Shown here: positions 36,071-45,094 of the stretch, piece after piece
Layout of the letters: every line of letters starts with the position of its first letter
Position numbering within the stretch: position 1 is the stretch's first letter
From: Rhizobium sp. CF080
GTDB taxonomy: Bacteria > Pseudomonadota > Alphaproteobacteria > Rhizobiales > Rhizobiaceae
Direction: 5' to 3'
Assembly (NCBI RefSeq): GCF_000282095.2
Contig: NZ_AKKC02000001.1
Location: forward strand, 124,001 to 188,000
Length of the DNA: 64,000 nucleotides
Program-made: the position numbers and the translations under genes
The notes under the pieces: generated by a model
Databases searched by the model: none
Told to the model about the DNA's origin: nothing
The model's input: the letters and a program-made list of their open reading frames with translations, nothing else

Positions 36071-37258
36071 TCAGCTCCAGCCGCCGCCATAGGTGCGGTA
36101 GAAGAGGTGGAGACCGATGCGGCCGACCTTCTTCATCGTGCGCGCCCAGTCGGGGTGGACGTAGACGGCATGGTAATGAGTGGCTGAACCGACTTCCGGA
36201 AGCCAGATCTTGCCGGCGGTCACGGCCATCGCCACTTCGCGGGCCATTTTCCAGTGATATTCGGAGCGGATGCGGTCCTTGATATTGTCGCAGGCAAAGG
36301 AGAACTGGCAGCGGTTGCGCCAATCCTCGTTCTGATAGACGACGTCGCAGATCGTCTTCGGATAGGCCGGATTGCGCACCCGGTTGAGGATGACCTGCGC
36401 GACGGCGGCCTGGCCGCGGGCGGATTCGCCGCGCGACTCGAAATAGATACCGGATGAGAGGCATTGCTGCTGCTTGGCCGAGAAGGAATCGGGCGGCAGC
36501 GGGGTTGCGGCCCAAGCATGGTCGTCGGCACTGATCGGCGGGATGAACCGGCCGGGCGTTTTCTTTTCAGTCAGAATGGCGTCGAACGGTGATTGTTTGG
36601 CGAAATCGGGTTCCGGCGGCGCATAGGCGGCGGCCAGCACATCAGCGGTCGGATTGTTGATGAGGCTGGCGATCATCGGCATGAGTTCGTCCTCTGCCCG
36701 CCTCGGTTCATCCTTGCGGAAATAGAAGGACGCGAGCTCTACCGGAGCGTCATTCTTGCCGGCCTTCAAGAAGGCTGTCATCGCATCTTTCTCTTCGATA
36801 GGCGAAGTGAGCACACTCGAACGCTGCAGCACGGAGCCCGCGGAAAACGCCTTCGGCGGCAACATGGGTTCGACCGTGACGATGCGGCCCTTCTTGGCGG
36901 CGCGGTTGACGCGGTCTTCATCGGGGCGCGGATCGGAGGACTTGTTCTCGTCGACAAGGGCGATCTTACGGCCGTCCGGGAGTTCGAGGCCGGCACTGCC
37001 GGAAACCGCCTTCTTGAGGCCGGGAAAAGCGAGCGAGGCCTGATGGATCGAGCCCGCAGGCGAATCGGTCAGAACCATGCGCCATTGTTCGGCGCCGTCG
37101 AAGCCGCTCAGAAGATCGGAGAGATCGCCATGGGCCGGGGCGGACGGAAAGACCAGCCAGCAGGCAAGGCCGAAAACGGCCGGGGAAGTCCATCCATTCA
37201 GTCCGGACGAGGACTTGCGACGCAAAACACGCTTCGAACGCAAAACCTTAAACTCCAC
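36071..37258 (-). CDS. Cell wall hydrolase (SleB-type Hydrolase_2 domain)
   Basis: 395 residues. N-terminal hydrophobic segment (SPAVFGLACWLVFPSAPAHG) is a signal or anchor, a long low-complexity linker follows, and the SleB-like lytic domain fills about residues 265-390: CLSSGIYFESRGESARGQAAVAQVILNRV (catalytic Glu in YFESRGE). It should cleave peptidoglycan in the periplasm. Start unsure: GTG at 37258 is the first possible codon after an in-frame stop, while TTG at 37243 has a better ribosome site (GGAG). Confidence 0.88.
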   Translation of the reverse strand: MEFKVLRSKRVLRRKSSSGLNGWTSPAVFGLACWLVFPSAPAHGDLSDLLSGFDGAEQWRMVLTDSPAGSIHQASLAFPGLKKAVSGSAGLELPDGRKIALVDENKSSDPRPDEDRVNRAAKKGRIVTVEPMLPPKAFSAGSVLQRSSVLTSPIEEKDAMTAFLKAGKNDAPVELASFYFRKDEPRRAEDELMPMIASLINNPTADVLAAAYAPPEPDFAKQSPFDAILTEKKTPGRFIPPISADDHAWAATPLPPDSFSAKQQQCLSSGIYFESRGESARGQAAVAQVILNRVRNPAYPKTICDVVYQNEDWRNRCQFSFACDNIKDRIRSEYHWKMAREVAMAVTAGKIWLPEVGSATHYHAVYVHPDWARTMKKVGRIGLHLFYRTYGGGWS

Positions 37259-37394
37259 AGGGCAACAAGAACCCGATGAAGATCAATCATTAACCTTGAT
37301 GAGCGGTTAACGCCGGTCGCCGAAACGTCCGGCAACTGGCCTGATTTAGCACATTCACATGAATGTCAGTCTGAGGTGCGCCGAATGCCGCACC

Positions 37395-39296
37395 TCAGAT
37401 GATGACATGCGAGCCAAGCTCGACGACGCGGTTGGCCGGCAGGTGGAAGTAGTCGGACGGGTCGGTCGCGGTGTTGGCCATGGCGATGAACAAGCGGTCC
37501 TGCCACATGGGCATGCCGGAAGCGGCATCCGGCACCAGCTTGCGGCGGCCGAGATAGAAGGAGGTCGACATGATGTCGAACTTGAAGCCGGTCTTGCGCA
37601 GATAGGCGAGCGCCTGCGAAACATTGTGCGACTGCATGAAGCCGAAACGCAGTTCGATCAGCGTGAAGCGATCCGACAGCTTTTCGATCTTGAACCGCTC
37701 TTCGAGCGAGACACGCGGCTTGTTGACCGTGATGATGGTCAGGACGACGTTCTTTTCGTGCAGGACGTGGTTGTGCTTGATGTTGTGCAGCAGGGCGGCC
37801 GGCGCGGTTTCCGGGTCGCTGGTCAGGAAGATCGCGACACCCGGCACGGAAACCGGCGCGTGATCGCTCTTCTTCTCGACCATCGGAATGAAGGTTTCGA
37901 GCGGCACGTCGATGCGGCGGGTCTTTTCGAACAGGATCGCGGTGCCGCGCTTCCAGGTCCACATGACGATGGTGAAGATGATCGCCATCATGACCGGCAC
38001 CCAGCCGCCGTCGTGGATCTTCAAAAGGTTGGCGCCGAGGAAGACCAGTTCAAGGGCAAGCAGCGGAGCCAGAACGCAGATCGCGAAGGTCTGCGGCCAT
38101 TTCCACTTCACCCGAACGAATTCGAACGCCATCAGCGTGGTGACGACCATGGCGCCGGTCACCGAGATACCATAGGCGGTGGCGAGCGATTCAGAACTTT
38201 CGAAGCCCAGAACCAGAGCGATGACGCCGACCAGAAGCAGCGTATTGACCGATGGCAGGAAGATCTGCCCAGTATTGGTCTCGGAGGTGAACTGGATCTG
38301 CATGCGCGGCAGGTAACCGAGATGGATCCCCTGACGGACCAGCGAGAAGGCGCCGGTGATCACCGCCTGGCTGGCAATGATGGTGGCTGCGGTCGCGAGA
38401 ATAACGACCGGCAGCAGCGCCCATTGCGGGAACATCAGGTAGAACGGATCGGACATCGCTTCCGGATGTTTCAGCACCAGAGCCCCCTGCCCCAGATAGT
38501 TCAGGGTCAGCGCCGGAAAGACGAGCGTGAACCAGGCCCACTGGATCGGCCGGCGGCCGAAATGGCCGAGGTCCGCATAGAGCGCTTCGGCGCCAGTGAC
38601 CGTCAGGAAGACGGCGCCAAGAACGACGATGCCGACGAAACTCTCGTTCAGCATGAATTCGACCGCATATATCGGATTGAAGGACGACAGGATGCTGTAG
38701 TCGTCCGATATATGGGCGACGCCGCCGGCGCCCATGACGATGAACCAGACGGCGGTGATCGGCCCGAAAAAGCGCGATACAAGGCCGGTTCCCTTCGACT
38801 GGATGGCGAAAAGGCCGATCAGGATGCCGACCGAGATCGGCACCACGGCACTGCTCATCGACGGCGCCACCAGCTTCAGGCCCTCGACCGCGGACAGGAC
38901 CGACAGCGCCGGAGTGATCATCGCATCGCCGAGGAAAAGTGCTGCGCCGATGAGGCCGAGCAGCATCAACAGCGCCCTGTGGCCGTTGGCGGACTTGGTC
39001 AGAAGTGCCAGGAGGGAAAGCGTGCCGCCTTCGCCGTCGTTGTCGGCGCGTAGCAGGAAGAGCACGTATTTGAATGTGACGATGATCGTCAGCGTCCAGA
39101 TCATCAGCGAAATGAGGCCGATGATCTCAAGTTCGGTGACGCCGTCGTGGGCGATCGGCTTCAGAGCCTCGCGAAAGGCGTAAAGCGGGCTCGTGCCGAT
39201 GTCGCCGTAGACGACGCCGACAGAGCCGAGTGCCAGCGCGAAAAGGCCTTGAACCTTGGTTTTCTCGGCGGCGTGATGTTCAGCGGGGTGACCCAT
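37395..39296 (-). CDS. kup: Kup-type potassium uptake protein
   Basis: 633-residue K+/H+ symporter. N-terminal [18 protein letters not shown] is the family signature, about twelve helices follow ([32 protein letters not shown]), and the last ~170 residues form a soluble domain. ATG at 39296. It begins 12 bases after corA ends on the same strand, so corA and kup are probably cotranscribed, linking Mg and K uptake. Confidence 0.96.
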   Translation of the reverse strand: MGHPAEHHAAEKTKVQGLFALALGSVGVVYGDIGTSPLYAFREALKPIAHDGVTELEIIGLISLMIWTLTIIVTFKYVLFLLRADNDGEGGTLSLLALLTKSANGHRALLMLLGLIGAALFLGDAMITPALSVLSAVEGLKLVAPSMSSAVVPISVGILIGLFAIQSKGTGLVSRFFGPITAVWFIVMGAGGVAHISDDYSILSSFNPIYAVEFMLNESFVGIVVLGAVFLTVTGAEALYADLGHFGRRPIQWAWFTLVFPALTLNYLGQGALVLKHPEAMSDPFYLMFPQWALLPVVILATAATIIASQAVITGAFSLVRQGIHLGYLPRMQIQFTSETNTGQIFLPSVNTLLLVGVIALVLGFESSESLATAYGISVTGAMVVTTLMAFEFVRVKWKWPQTFAICVLAPLLALELVFLGANLLKIHDGGWVPVMMAIIFTIVMWTWKRGTAILFEKTRRIDVPLETFIPMVEKKSDHAPVSVPGVAIFLTSDPETAPAALLHNIKHNHVLHEKNVVLTIITVNKPRVSLEERFKIEKLSDRFTLIELRFGFMQSHNVSQALAYLRKTGFKFDIMSTSFYLGRRKLVPDAASGMPMWQDRLFIAMANTATDPSDYFHLPANRVVELGSHVII

Positions 39297-39308
39297 GGGA
39301 TGTCCGGC

Positions 39309-40280
39309 TTAAAGCCAGCCTTTCCAGCGAAAAAAGAAAAAGGGGAGGATGGCGGACATCAGCATCACGAGAAGCGCAAGCGGATATCCGAGATGCAAGC
39401 CGAGTTCCGGCATGAACTGGAAGTTCATGCCATAGATGGAGGCGACGAGCGTCGGCGGCAAGAACACAACCGACGCGATCGAGAATATCTTGATGATGGC
39501 GTTCTGCTCGACATTGATGAGACCGAGAGAAGCATCGAGCAGAAAGGCGATATTGCCGGCGATGTAGGAGGCGTGTTCCGAAAGCGAATCGACATCCCGC
39601 GCCACGGTGCGGCAGAGGTCATCGTCGCTCTTGTCCTGGTTGATCAATGGCACGTTCATCAGAAAGGTCAACAGCCGGGCGAGCGAACCCAGGCTATCGC
39701 GCACCTTGCTGATCAGCCGGTGGTATTCGGCGATATCGGCAAGCTTGCCTTCCAGGAATTGCGGCGGGCGGCGCTTGCCGCGGTCGCGGAAGATGTCGGT
39801 CGACAAGGCATCGACGTGATCGACCGTCTGCTCAAGAATTTCGGCTGTGCGATCGGCGATCGTTTCGAGAAGTTTTGCCAGCAAAGTGGCGCCATCGCGC
39901 CCCGTTTCCGGCAGACGGGTCAAGCTGGCGATGAACAGCTGGAAGCTTTTCGGCTCGGCGTAGCGCACGGTGATCAGCCGGCTGCCGGACAGGATGAAAG
40001 CCACATCGGTGAGCTGCGGATCCTTGCCATCGGCGCGCCAGACGAGCGACGCGGTCATGAACACCGAGTCCTTCTCCACATAAAGCCGGCTCGAAGGCTC
40101 GATGTCCTTCAGGTCGTCGCGGGTCGGAACCTGAATTCCGACCAAACCTTCGACATAGGCGTCTTCCTGCGGCGTCGGGTCGATCAGGTCGATCCAGACG
40201 ATGTTGTCGGGAAGCTGTCGCAGCGCCTCAGCCGGCGCAAGCGTCTTCATCGAGCCAGTGGCGCTATAGGCATTGATCAA
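39309..40280 (-). CDS. corA: CorA magnesium transporter
   Basis: 323 residues. A long cytoplasmic N-terminal domain and two C-terminal helices, the first ended by the selectivity motif YGMNFQ, and a basic end (FFFFRWKGWL). Family length. Start is TTG at 40280 with GGAG seven bases before it; the next ATG (40250) would cut conserved residues. Upstream is a GC-rich leader of about 97 bases with a hairpin next to the ribosome site. Confidence 0.93.
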   Translation of the reverse strand: MINAYSATGSMKTLAPAEALRQLPDNIVWIDLIDPTPQEDAYVEGLVGIQVPTRDDLKDIEPSSRLYVEKDSVFMTASLVWRADGKDPQLTDVAFILSGSRLITVRYAEPKSFQLFIASLTRLPETGRDGATLLAKLLETIADRTAEILEQTVDHVDALSTDIFRDRGKRRPPQFLEGKLADIAEYHRLISKVRDSLGSLARLLTFLMNVPLINQDKSDDDLCRTVARDVDSLSEHASYIAGNIAFLLDASLGLINVEQNAIIKIFSIASVVFLPPTLVASIYGMNFQFMPELGLHLGYPLALLVMLMSAILPFFFFRWKGWL

Positions 40281-40291
40281 TCGTGGTCTCC

Positions 40292-40309
40292 GGCCGAAAT
40301 TCGTCGGCC
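40292..40309 (-). promoter_or_regulatory. Hairpin next to the corA ribosome-binding site
   Basis: GGCCGA and TCGGCC (both six bases, 40292-40297 and 40304-40309) pair immediately before the GGAG of corA. It could modulate translation of the TTG start, but no known Mg-sensing riboswitch is recognised. Confidence 0.35.
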
Positions 40310-40377
40310 TTGAACGAGAAGCGGGCTTGCCGGTTCCCTGGTTCCGGGTCCGCCAGCCGGCCCCCGGCGGGACGGGC

Positions 40378-40406
40378 CTATAGAGACAGCCATAGTCAAA
40401 ATCAAG
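40378..40406 (-). promoter_or_regulatory. Promoter of corA-kup
   Basis: Minus strand: CTTGAT (40401-40406), 17-base spacer, CTATAG (40378-40383). Good match to the rhizobial housekeeping consensus. Confidence 0.65.
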
Positions 40407-40590
40407 AGCCGTATAAATCTCGCAGTGGGCGCCGCAACATGACTCCGGCGTCGAATATGTTCAAGGGGCGTTCGGCAACAAGACGATTCATCACCCACAT
40501 CAAGGCCTTGGCCGGCAATGCCCGCAAAAGTGCCTCCTCATCAGCGGCAGGGAGGTATTCCAAAATGCCGCGGCACATTTATTCGAACTT

Positions 40591-41784
40591 TTATTCGAAA
40601 ACGATTGCCGGTGCCTGTCGCGGGGTGAGGCCGCCGAGTTCGGCCCAGACCCTGGCGGCAATTTCCCGGTAGATCTTGGCAGACGCTCCCTCGGGATCGG
40701 AGGCGACGACGGGGGTGCCGGCATCGGAACGTTCGCGGATGTCGATCGTCAGCGGAACCTCCCCCAGGAAGGGCACGCCAATACGCTCCGCCTCGGCCCG
40801 AGCGCCGCCATGGCCGAAGATGTCGTAACGCTTGCCGGTATCAGGAGCGAGGAAATAACTCATGTTCTCGACGATGCCGAGCAGCGGCACCTCGACCTTG
40901 CGGAACATGGCGATGCCCTTTCGGGCATCAAGCAGCGCCAGATCCTGCGGCGTCGAAACAATCACTGCGCCGGCAAGCGGCACCTGCTGCGCCATGGTGA
41001 GCTGCACGTCGCCGGTGCCCGGCGGCATGTCGACGACGAGCACGTCGAGGTCGCCCCAGGCGACTTCGCGCAGCATCTGCAGCAGCGCCGACTGGACCAT
41101 CGGCCCGCGCCAGATCATCGCCGTCTCCTCGTCGACGAGGAATCCCATCGACATGGCCTTCAGCCCGTAGTTCTCCATCGGCTTGATGATGCGGTTTTCG
41201 ATCTGCTGCGGGCGGCCGGTGATCTTCAGGAGGCGCGGCACGGAAGGCCCGTAGATATCGGCATCGAGAATGCCGACGCGCAGGCCGTTCGCCTGGAGCC
41301 CAAGGGCGAGATTGACCGCCGTCGTCGACTTGCCGACGCCGCCCTTGCCGGATGCCACCGCGATGATGGCGCCGACGCCCGGCACGCCGGGCTTTTCCCG
41401 TTGCGGCTGGGCCGGCGGCTGGCCCGGTTGCTGGCCTTGGGGCGGATGGCTGTGACCATGGGCGTGCCCATGCGCATGAGAATGGGCCGCCGGAGCGGCA
41501 GGCTGCGGGCGCGGCGGCGGAGCGGTGCCTGCCTTGCGGTCCGCCGTCAGCGTCACCAGCGCGCCCTTGACGCCCGGCATCGCCTTGACGGTGCGCTCGG
41601 CAGCCATGCGCAACGGCTCCAGTTCTGTTGCGCGCGCCGCCGGAACGGTGATCGAGAAATAAACCTTGTTGTCGGAGATGAAGACGTCCGAGACCATGCC
41701 GCGCGAGACGATGTCGCCTTCCAAGTCCGGTCCGCGCACCTTCGCGAGAACCGCTAGCACTTCCTCTTTCGTCACGTCGGCCAT
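40591..41784 (-). CDS. mrp: Mrp/ApbC-type iron-sulfur carrier ATPase
   Basis: 397 residues. N-terminal DUF59/MIP18-like domain (about 1-85), a Pro/His-rich linker with alternating HSHAHGHAHGHSH at 101-113, and a ParA-like ATPase (deviant Walker A SGKGGVGKST at 145-154, DMPPGTGD). Members carry Fe-S clusters to apoproteins. The usual CxxC of ApbC is absent: the segment reads ENMSYFLAPDTGKRYDIFG. ATG at 41784; the longer frame upstream is not conserved. Confidence 0.93.
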   Translation of the reverse strand: MADVTKEEVLAVLAKVRGPDLEGDIVSRGMVSDVFISDNKVYFSITVPAARATELEPLRMAAERTVKAMPGVKGALVTLTADRKAGTAPPPRPQPAAPAAHSHAHGHAHGHSHPPQGQQPGQPPAQPQREKPGVPGVGAIIAVASGKGGVGKSTTAVNLALGLQANGLRVGILDADIYGPSVPRLLKITGRPQQIENRIIKPMENYGLKAMSMGFLVDEETAMIWRGPMVQSALLQMLREVAWGDLDVLVVDMPPGTGDVQLTMAQQVPLAGAVIVSTPQDLALLDARKGIAMFRKVEVPLLGIVENMSYFLAPDTGKRYDIFGHGGARAEAERIGVPFLGEVPLTIDIRERSDAGTPVVASDPEGASAKIYREIAARVWAELGGLTPRQAPAIVFE

Positions 41785-41849
41785 GATGTCAAAACTCCCG
41801 AATGCCTTATGCGGCACCGACCCTTCAAAGGGATGCCGCGTTCGCAGAT

Positions 41850-41879
41850 ATATAGGAGTTCGGCATTGCCGGGAGCAAG
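41850..41879 (-). promoter_or_regulatory. Promoter of mrp
   Basis: Minus strand: CTTGCT (41874-41879), 18-base spacer, CTATAT (41850-41855), giving a leader of about 60 bases. Confidence 0.55.
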
Positions 41880-41888
41880 CAAGATAAA

Positions 41889-41940
41889 CCGCCATTCGAT
41901 CGGCTGCCATATGGCGCACTGATCGAATGGCGGCTTTTCT
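41889..41940 (+). terminator. 13-bp hairpin with T-rich tail, possible end of an unannotated RNA
   Basis: CCGCCATTCGATC (41889-41901) and GATCGAATGGCGG (41921-41933) pair perfectly; the loop contains the palindrome GCCATATGGC. On the plus strand CTTTTCTTGTT follows, on the minus strand TTTATCTTG. No plus-strand gene leads into it. It could end luxR transcripts on the minus strand (230 bases past the stop) or a small RNA. Confidence 0.5.
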
Positions 41941-42159
41941 TGTTACGCCTCTTGGGGCGCTTCCAGTCCCCTCTGGACCTGCCCCTAGAGAAGCACGAAA
42001 CATGCCAGACGGGAAGATACTTCCAGTTGATGAGCCTTTTCAATCACTTCCGGCCCGAAAGGCCTGCTGCGGCGCAGCATTCCTTGCCGCCAGCTGCATT
42101 CCAAGGCGATCAAGGCTTAAGCACTGATGAAATCTTGTGCACCGCAGCACGCAATTTCG

Positions 42160-42891
42160 TTACTTGATCAAACCGATCCGGAGCGCTTTTGCGACCGCCT
42201 GGGTGCGGTTGACCGTATCGAGCTTCTTCGCCGCGCGGTTCAGATAGTGATTGACCGTATGTTCGGAGAGGCCAAGGATCTCGGCGATCTCGGCGCTGGT
42301 CTTGCCGGCGGCCGTCCAGTTGAGACAGTCGATCTCACGGTCGGTCAGCATATCGGTGGTGCGGACATCGAGGTTGCGGATCTCCGCCAGCCGCTCGAAA
42401 ACGTGGATGGAGATATACATCAACTCCATCATCTGCTGGTGCGTGAATAGAAGGCCATCGCCTGAGAAGGAAACGGCACCACGGTTGCCGGACATGTCAT
42501 GGACAGGGAAATAGGCGCCCCGGACGACACCGAATCTCCCGAAAAGGTTGCGCACTGCCGGTCCTTGCCGCTCGGGCGGCACAGTATCCAGATCGAAGGA
42601 GAACGGGATCGTCGAGACGCGCAGCCGTCGAAGCACCGGGCTTGTCTGCATCATGCCTTCACGGTCGAAAAGGGACATCAGCTCCGCCGGCCAATTCGTG
42701 ATCACCGTGTTGTTGGACAATTCCAGCGACGTGGCGTGAGGCAGGTTGAGGACCATGAACGCGCGGCAACCGTAGTGCTCGGTTATCCGCTTCATGAACC
42801 GAAACACATCGAACTGGGTCTTGAGACCGGCAATTTCTCCGATGCTTCCATCAAAGACCCGAGGTTCTTCCGCTTTCTCGGTGTTGGCCAT
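42160..42891 (-). CDS. LuxR-family regulator with autoinducer-binding-like domain
   Basis: 243 residues: an N-terminal domain resembling acyl-homoserine-lactone binding regions (about 28-165; FDVFRFMKRITEHYGCRAFMVL) and a C-terminal LuxR helix-turn-helix (180-240; LTDREIDCLNWTAAGKTSAEIAEIL, split here, then SEHTVNHYLNRA). No luxI homologue is in the window, so it looks like an orphan regulator. ATG at 42891 gives the family length; the frame is open up to 43029. Confidence 0.85.
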   Translation of the reverse strand: MANTEKAEEPRVFDGSIGEIAGLKTQFDVFRFMKRITEHYGCRAFMVLNLPHATSLELSNNTVITNWPAELMSLFDREGMMQTSPVLRRLRVSTIPFSFDLDTVPPERQGPAVRNLFGRFGVVRGAYFPVHDMSGNRGAVSFSGDGLLFTHQQMMELMYISIHVFERLAEIRNLDVRTTDMLTDREIDCLNWTAAGKTSAEIAEILGLSEHTVNHYLNRAAKKLDTVNRTQAVAKALRIGLIK

Positions 42892-43303
42892 CACTTGCTT
42901 CTCTGCTCGCCCGGTAGCGTCGAGCGATTTCCGGTATTTCCCATACATTCGCCCAATCCGGTCCTTCGTATTCGCGGTGCCCGCCTTCGACGCGTGAACA
43001 TAGCGGGGTCTCCAGATCTGCCCAGACATATTCCCGCCGAACGTGTCTGCGCGGTGGAATGCTATTTCCAGATTTATTTCGATACCAAATTGGTAACTAT
43101 TATCAATTCCTGAATAATGATGAGCTTAACTATCAACTTCCGATAATGATGACATCCACTCGCATTTGCAAACCTTTTGCACGCTTCCTGCCGTTTGTCA
43201 GGAGATAAATGTTGGGGATCAAATCACCTATGGCGGGAGTTTGCCGACTCTCTCTCGACGATGATACTAATCGATTACCTCGGCATGCAATTGGAGATTT
43301 CAC
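42892..43303. other. Divergent gap between luxR and the SMP-30 gene
   Basis: 412 bases. The first 130 could code only if luxR started further up. The part 43080-43150 is AT-rich and holds an imperfect tandem repeat (43094-43152). No further gene seen; both genes are divergent and their promoters must lie here. Confidence 0.5.
43094..43152. repeat. Imperfect tandem repeat upstream of luxR
   Basis: TAACTATTATCAATTCC...ATAATGATGA (43094-43123) recurs as TAACTATCAACTTCC...ATAATGATGA (43127-43152). The shared ATAATGATGA copies start 29 bases apart, close to three helical turns, as expected for paired regulator sites. Confidence 0.55.
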
Positions 43304-44185
43304 ATGGCGACCACATACACTTTCGAAGGCAGCGTCCTTTCCTCCTCCCTTTGCGAGCTTGGAGAAGGCCCCTCCTTCGAATCGGAGACTGAAACGCTCT
43401 GGTGGTTCGACATTCTCGGCAAGGGACTACACGAATTGCATCTGCCGACGGAGCGCGAAATCGTCCATAGGTTGCCGGTGATGGGCAGCGCGCTTGCCTC
43501 GATCGACGCCGCCCGACAGCTGATAGCCAGCGATCAGGGGCTTTTCATCCGCGACCGCGCCACCGGCGGGCTTTCCCTCTATCGCGAACTGGAGCCGGGA
43601 AAGCCGGGCAACCGTTCGAACGACGGGAGGGTGCATCCCTCCGGCGCCTTGTGGATCGGAACGATGGGCCGGAAGGCGGAAGACGGCGCCGGCGCGATCT
43701 ACCATGTTCGCCAGGGCGAAGTGACGAAGCTCTTCGACCGCATCAGCATCCCCAACTCGATCTGCTTCTCGCCGGACGGTGCGATCGGCTACTACACCGA
43801 CACCCGCGCCAACCGGCTGATGCGCATATCTCTCGATCCGGTGACAGGCTTGCCGAACGGCGAGGCTGAGATTCTGGTCGACGAGAACGGCAAGCCGGGC
43901 GGCATCGACGGCTCGATCTGCGCCAGCGACGGTACGATCTGGAACGCCCGCTGGGGCGAGGGTGCCGTCGATCATTATTCGGCGGACGGGCGGCATCTGT
44001 CACGTCACCTGCTGCCGGCGCGACGCACCACCTGCCCGGTTTTCATCGGCAAGGACCGCCTGGCCGTGACTTCGGCCTGGGAGGGGCTGGACGAAGTCGC
44101 CCGTGCTGCAGATCCTCAGGCCGGCGGGCTTTTTGAAATCGCCGTCTCGATCCAATGCGAGCCAGAGCCGGCCTATCGCCTATAA
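43304..44185 (+). CDS. SMP-30/gluconolactonase family protein
   Basis: 293-residue six-bladed propeller lactonase-like enzyme. Metal ligands expected in the family are visible: Glu21 (CELGEGPSF), Asn151 (SIPNSICFSPDG) and Asp202 (GGIDGSICASDG); NDGRVHPSGALWIGTM holds the substrate-side Asn/Asp. The substrate is probably a sugar-acid lactone, not defined here. ATG at 43304 with GGAG upstream. Stands alone, divergent from luxR. Confidence 0.9.
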   Translation: MATTYTFEGSVLSSSLCELGEGPSFESETETLWWFDILGKGLHELHLPTEREIVHRLPVMGSALASIDAARQLIASDQGLFIRDRATGGLSLYRELEPGKPGNRSNDGRVHPSGALWIGTMGRKAEDGAGAIYHVRQGEVTKLFDRISIPNSICFSPDGAIGYYTDTRANRLMRISLDPVTGLPNGEAEILVDENGKPGGIDGSICASDGTIWNARWGEGAVDHYSADGRHLSRHLLPARRTTCPVFIGKDRLAVTSAWEGLDEVARAADPQAGGLFEIAVSIQCEPEPAYRL

Positions 44186-44264
44186 ACAATGCAAAGGGCC
44201 ATCCGAACTAGCAAAACGCAAAAAAGTTCCATCAAAATCGCCTAAAAATTCGGCAATCCTCTTC

Positions 44265-44290
44265 GGAACCAATCCTTGCTCATAACATTT
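44265..44290 (+). promoter_or_regulatory. Possible general-stress (EcfG/RpoE2-type) promoter
   Basis: GGAAC (44265-44269), 18 bases, TTT (44288-44290). The rhizobial general stress sigma factor uses GGAAC-N18/19-TT. A start at about 44296 gives a leader of about 70 bases before the PRC-barrel gene. One short motif, so moderate support only. Confidence 0.4.
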
Positions 44291-44364
44291 CCCTTTCGAA
44301 CCGGCGCGGCGGTAGAGCCGCGTGTTCAGAGAAATAAACTTGAGCAGAGGAAGGCAGGTTCGTT

Positions 44365-44982
44365 ATGAAGAAGACCCTTAGCACGATGGCAGCCGTAGTT
44401 CTTTTGGCGTCCACCGCCATTGCACCGGCATTCGCACAGACCCAGCCAATGGCGCCGGCCGCCCCGGCTCCCGCAGCCCCTGCCGCTCCGGCGGACCCGG
44501 CTGCAAAACCGGCTGACAGCGCCGCAACGCCCGCTGCGAAGACCGGCACCGACACGGCTGCCGCTTCTGGCAGTTACCTGACCGAACAGGCTGAAAACCA
44601 GATCAGCGCCAACGACTATATCGGCAAGTCTGTCTACAATGCAGAAGACAAGAGCATCGGCGACGTCAACGACCTCATTCTTGAAGAAAACGGTGGCATC
44701 GTTGCGGCTGTGATCGGTGTCGGCGGCTTCCTCGGCATCGGCGAAAAGGAAGTTGCCCTGCCGATGGACAAGATCACCATGACGCGTGATGCGGAAAACA
44801 ACAATGAAGTCCGCCTGACCACCACCGAAACGGCGGAAGCGCTTCAGTCCGCGCCGGAATTCAAGACCCTGGCTGACAAGCAGGCAGAAACCGACCGGAC
44901 GACCACGTCCTCTACCGGCACCATGCCTGCTGCTGGCGGCGCCACTACCCCGTCGACGACCCCGGCTGCTCCGAGCAAATAA
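44365..44982 (+). CDS. Secreted PRC-barrel domain protein
   Basis: 205 residues. Signal peptide (TMAAVVLLASTAIAPAFA), an Ala/Pro-rich stretch to about residue 70, a PRC-barrel domain at about 78-165 (SANDYIGKSVYNAEDKSIG; VIGVGGFLGIGEKEVALP) and a Thr/Pro-rich tail. PRC-barrels bind metals or RNA/protein partners; many rhizobial ones are stress-induced. A terminator follows. Confidence 0.88.
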   Translation: MKKTLSTMAAVVLLASTAIAPAFAQTQPMAPAAPAPAAPAAPADPAAKPADSAATPAAKTGTDTAAASGSYLTEQAENQISANDYIGKSVYNAEDKSIGDVNDLILEENGGIVAAVIGVGGFLGIGEKEVALPMDKITMTRDAENNNEVRLTTTETAEALQSAPEFKTLADKQAETDRTTTSSTGTMPAAGGATTPSTTPAAPSK

Positions 44983-45031
44983 CAGCTCTGGCAGTTAGCA
45001 GTCCGGAACGGGTGACACGTCGTCACAACGA

Positions 45032-45066
45032 AAAGGGCGGTACCGCAAGGTGCCGCCCTTTGTTTT
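45032..45066 (+). terminator. Rho-independent terminator of the PRC-barrel gene
   Basis: A 13-bp stem (45032-45044 with 45049-45061, one G-U pair) capped by a GCAA tetraloop, then GTTTT. It may also serve the convergent GGDEF-EAL gene. Confidence 0.9.
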
Positions 45067-45094
45067 GGGTCCCGAGCGCAAATAAATCCGGGGA

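Larger units (their letters stand above)
40281..40590. other. Gap between corA and mrp
   Basis: 310 bases. The left part is the corA leader and promoter (40378-40406). From 40410 to 40590 I see only the 3' flank of mrp and a duplicated TTCGAATAA that spans the mrp stop codon; small frames here have no family likeness, codon bias or ribosome site. Confidence 0.5.
41785..42159. other. Gap between mrp and luxR
   Basis: 375 bases without a convincing gene. It holds the mrp promoter (41850-41879) and a strong 13-bp hairpin (41889-41933). Frames on the plus strand (41927-42167) show no coding bias. Confidence 0.55.

Noticed and set aside
40283..40672. 129-codon plus-strand frame between corA and mrp
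   Set aside because: No ribosome site, no family likeness, and it overlaps the corA promoter and the end of mrp.
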